From NCBI GenBank assembly GCA_034931985.1, contig JAYGHB010000106.1:9615-73614 (forward strand): a stretch of DNA of 64,000 bases, written 5' to 3'. Position numbers and translations under genes: made by a program. A model generated the notes under the pieces. That model did no database searches. It saw only the letters and a list, made by a program, of their open reading frames with translations, and was not told the origin of the DNA. Below are positions 62,174-64,000 of this stretch, in pieces (the first letter of the stretch is position 1; each line of letters starts with the position of its first letter). The stretch is from Halotia wernerae. GTDB taxonomy: Bacteria; Cyanobacteriota; Cyanobacteriia; Cyanobacteriales; Nostocaceae.

Positions 62174-62480
62174 TGACGGCAGTTGCTCCACTTGAAGAGC
62201 AGCGCCTTGCGCGGGTTCCCAAGGCATGTTTTGGGGGAAACCCCAGACGCTCGCGGACTCGCTCTAAGCAGTCACGTAGCCGTCTGGTAGAGTTACCATG
62301 CCGTTGGCGTAAAGCCCTTCTCCAAAAGGAGACGCTACGCGAACGGGCATGGCTGCGCTTACCGCGTAGCGTGTCGCAGACAAACCTCTTGAAGAGAAGG
62401 CTAGCGCCAAGGGAGAAGATCGCACTCACTGCCTCCCCTTTGCCCCAAGCGGCGGAGCGACTATCCCGAACATCCCACAA
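62174..62480. repeat. Composite palindromic repeat block near clpS
   Basis: The first 53 nt (62174-62226) are identical, in inverted orientation, to 33188-33240. The rest is a mosaic of GC-rich palindromic segments such as GACGCTACGCGAAC and CGGCGGAGCG, related to 26172-26515. Overlapping frames (115 and 151 codons) are artefacts of the repeat. Confidence 0.8.
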
Positions 62481-62570
62481 GGAGATAGAGTTTCCCGTCG
62501 CTTTCAATAAACAACTAACAACTAATAACTGGCAACTAACAATCGACTACTGACTGGTATGAATCCCCAG

Positions 62571-62753
62571 TTAGTTACTAACTGGTTTATCTCCTGCCGG
62601 ACGTTGCACCAGATAGCCCAGAATAGCGGTTGAGATGCCCGTAATGATTCCGGCAGTGTTTCCCCCAATCATCCCAGCGCCACCTAACACGCTGGAAACT
62701 CCCGCGATTAAACCTAGTATGGTTGTCGTGCGATCTAAAGTTTTCTGATTCAC
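62571..62753 (-). CDS. Small two-helix membrane protein
   Basis: A 60-residue protein from a GTG at 62753 with an AGGAG site seven nucleotides upstream. Two glycine-rich hydrophobic stretches (TTILGLIAGVSSVLGGAGMIGG and TAGIITGISTAILGYLV) are joined by a short turn, and the end is polar (QRPAGDKPVSN). The pattern is that of a holin-like, phage-like or pore-forming small membrane protein, but that is only a shape argument. It starts 4 nt after the stop of the 91-residue gene, so they form one unit. Confidence 0.6.
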   Translation of the reverse strand: MNQKTLDRTTTILGLIAGVSSVLGGAGMIGGNTAGIITGISTAILGYLVQRPAGDKPVSN

Positions 62754-62757
62754 TTCA

Positions 62758-63033
62758 TTACTCCTGTTCTGTATTTTCTTCGTATTCTCTAATTTGAAAA
62801 GAGGTGTCACGCTGCAAAAACCGCTGTACATCTCTTGTATAAAACAAGAGTCTTTTAAATTTGTGGTTGATTTTCTGATCTAGTTGACCAAGAAGCATCT
62901 GTATAACATCTTTTCTATTTAACCCAAGTTGCGGGTGATAAAATTCTGGATGCTTGTAACCGTTGATATAGATAAATGGACATAAAAAGTTGTCGGTTGC
63001 GCTAGAATGCAACCGTAATTTAGCACTAACCAT
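62758..63033 (-). CDS. Protein of unknown function next to an IS982 element
   Basis: A 91-residue frame from the ATG at 63033 (MVSAKLRLHSSATDNFLCPF). It is basic in the middle (KINHKFKRLLFYTRDVQRFL) and ends in an acidic tail (EENTEQE). It has no motif I know and no clear ribosome-binding site. The transposase gene ends only 17 nt upstream, so its original start may have been cut off by the insertion. It is paired with the downstream small membrane-protein gene. Confidence 0.5.
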   Translation of the reverse strand: MVSAKLRLHSSATDNFLCPFIYINGYKHPEFYHPQLGLNRKDVIQMLLGQLDQKINHKFKRLLFYTRDVQRFLQRDTSFQIREYEENTEQE

Positions 63034-63050
63034 CAAGTATAGAAATTAAC

Positions 63051-63878
63051 TTATGAGCTAAATGCTTTTTTGAGAGTAAATGCAAAAATAAATGCTTGTA
63101 GTTTCAGTAAAAACCCTTCATAAGTAACAGCATGAATTGATTTTGGAAAAACACAGGTGATATTACTAAACACAGTTTCAATATAATGCCGAGTATGTTG
63201 TTTAATATATTGATTCCAAGGCTGGTCTTGACGCTTAGAGTTCTTTTTTCGCATGACTTTTAAAGAAATTTGACTTGTTTGTTCTAAGTCATCCTCAATG
63301 GTGTAGTCGGTGTAAGCTGAATCACCATACAGTTCACTACCAAGTGGGAGATTTAAAGGTAAGGCATTTAACGCACGTACATCGTTGGCACTACCAGGCA
63401 TAAACACAAATTCTACGGGAATACCATTTTTGGTGGTTAATAACTGAACTCGAACCCCGTAAAAATATCGTTTTTTGGATGCGATGTAACCTCTATACTG
63501 TGCCGACTGGATTATTTTGACATTAAAGATCCGGATGTTGTCGCAGATCGGCACTGGAAACGAGTCTAAAAGATATTCCGTGGAATCACTAATTTCCTTC
63601 AGTACCATTCCCACTTGATGAAACAAGTCGTTGATTAACATTGAGACACTGTGTAATCTCCGGTTAAAACGTGACTTTTCTAACATATTAGATATTAACT
63701 TGTGGTCTTTCATATAGCTACAAGCCTTGCTATGATTACCATTAAAGAACATCGCCGCGCAGATAGCAGTTGTAATAATTTCTGCATCATTCATCTCTCG
63801 ACGACAGTCTTCATTATGCCCAATCGCCTTTAACAGGTCGTCTGTGATAGCATATATGGCAATTATTTCGTTTAGCAT
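63051..63878 (-). CDS. IS982-family transposase
   Basis: A 275-residue transposase of the IS982 family, starting MLNEIIAIYAITDDLLKAIGHNEDC. The DDE residues appear as the Asp in LLDSFPVPICDN, the Asp in LYGDSAYTD and the Glu in RHYIETVFSN. The frame is uninterrupted and near full length, so it could be functional. Terminal inverted repeats could not be located with confidence. A hairpin just before the start can hide its ribosome-binding site. Confidence 0.88.
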   Translation of the reverse strand: MLNEIIAIYAITDDLLKAIGHNEDCRREMNDAEIITTAICAAMFFNGNHSKACSYMKDHKLISNMLEKSRFNRRLHSVSMLINDLFHQVGMVLKEISDSTEYLLDSFPVPICDNIRIFNVKIIQSAQYRGYIASKKRYFYGVRVQLLTTKNGIPVEFVFMPGSANDVRALNALPLNLPLGSELYGDSAYTDYTIEDDLEQTSQISLKVMRKKNSKRQDQPWNQYIKQHTRHYIETVFSNITCVFPKSIHAVTYEGFLLKLQAFIFAFTLKKAFSS

Positions 63879-63882
63879 ATGA

Positions 63883-63909
63883 CCCTCCTCATTTTCTCTT
63901 CTTGGAGGG
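63883..63909 (-). promoter_or_regulatory. Hairpin that can mask the transposase ribosome-binding site
   Basis: On the minus strand CCCTCC and GGAGGG pair around a 15-nt loop. The GGAGGG arm is the ribosome-binding site, five to six nucleotides before the ATG at 63878, so the stem would hide it. Confidence 0.55.
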
Positions 63910-64000
63910 CATTTTATTGCTTAACTGTCCCCAAGCGATCGCCTATAAGAGAACTCCACAGAATGATTGATCCTATGATCAGAGAAAGATAATTTCAGTG

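Noticed and set aside
62098..62553. 151- and 115-codon frames after clpS
   Set aside because: They read through the clpS terminator and a dispersed repeat whose other copy (33040-33245) gives a similar but differently broken frame.

Overview
The window is chromosomal DNA from a filamentous, probably heterocystous (Nostocales) cyanobacterium. The evidence is: many HIP1 palindromes (GCGATCGC) in genes and spacers; cyanobacterial gene families (RppA/RppB-type two-component pair, DUF3326, DUF1997, GH100 neutral invertase, an RNase E ending in an arginine run); a str operon headed by a HesB/IscA-like gene; and many dispersed palindromic repeats in the spacers. Genus and species cannot be fixed from the sequence alone. 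No tRNA, rRNA or CRISPR array was recognised.

Layout. 1-3 kb: tail of a heme membrane protein, cysE, a nitrilase-family amidohydrolase and an alpha/beta hydrolase. 3-7.5 kb: two related PAS-containing histidine kinases, the larger with a degraded ATP-binding domain. 7.5-13 kb: ferredoxin, a short conserved protein, DUF3326 protein, CPBP protease, YqeG phosphatase, proB and a lipoprotein, with two copies of a 113-bp MITE-like element. 13-17 kb: a likely minus-strand operon of a secreted protein, two TVP38/TMEM64 membrane proteins and a mercuric-reductase-like flavoprotein. 17-26 kb: cupin, DUF4870, dxs, SLH protein, RppA/RppB-like pair and an outer-membrane-like protein. 26-33 kb: permease, a methyltransferase with a lipoprotein signal, SDR dehydrogenase, GH100 invertase, polysaccharide deacetylase and a methyltransferase. 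33-39 kb: repeat-rich spacer and glutamate synthase, which carries an in-frame copy of a dispersed repeat. 39-48 kb: phosphodiester glycosidase, cupin and the hesB-rpsL-rpsG-fusA-tuf-rpsJ cluster. 48-64 kb: an eroded IS200/IS605-like locus with a small ribbon-helix-helix gene, LON protein, pheA, a cheB fragment, GT39 glycosyltransferase, DUF1997, rne-rnhB, radical SAM protein, STAS protein, clpS, two small unknown genes and an IS982 transposase.

Most genes are housekeeping: cysteine and proline synthesis, nitrogen assimilation (glutamate synthase), isoprenoid precursor supply (dxs), phenylalanine (pheA), translation (str cluster), RNA turnover (rne, rnhB) and proteolysis (clpS). The unusual content is mostly in the spacers: at least two MITE-like families, multi-hairpin dispersed repeats, 9-bp tandem repeats, right ends of IS200/IS605-like elements and gene fragments. 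I did not find a convincing new defence or biosynthetic system. The best candidates for a second look are the in-frame repeat in glutamate synthase, the degenerate kinase beside its intact relative, the TVP38/flavoprotein operon, the methyltransferase lipoprotein and the IS200/IS605 remnants.
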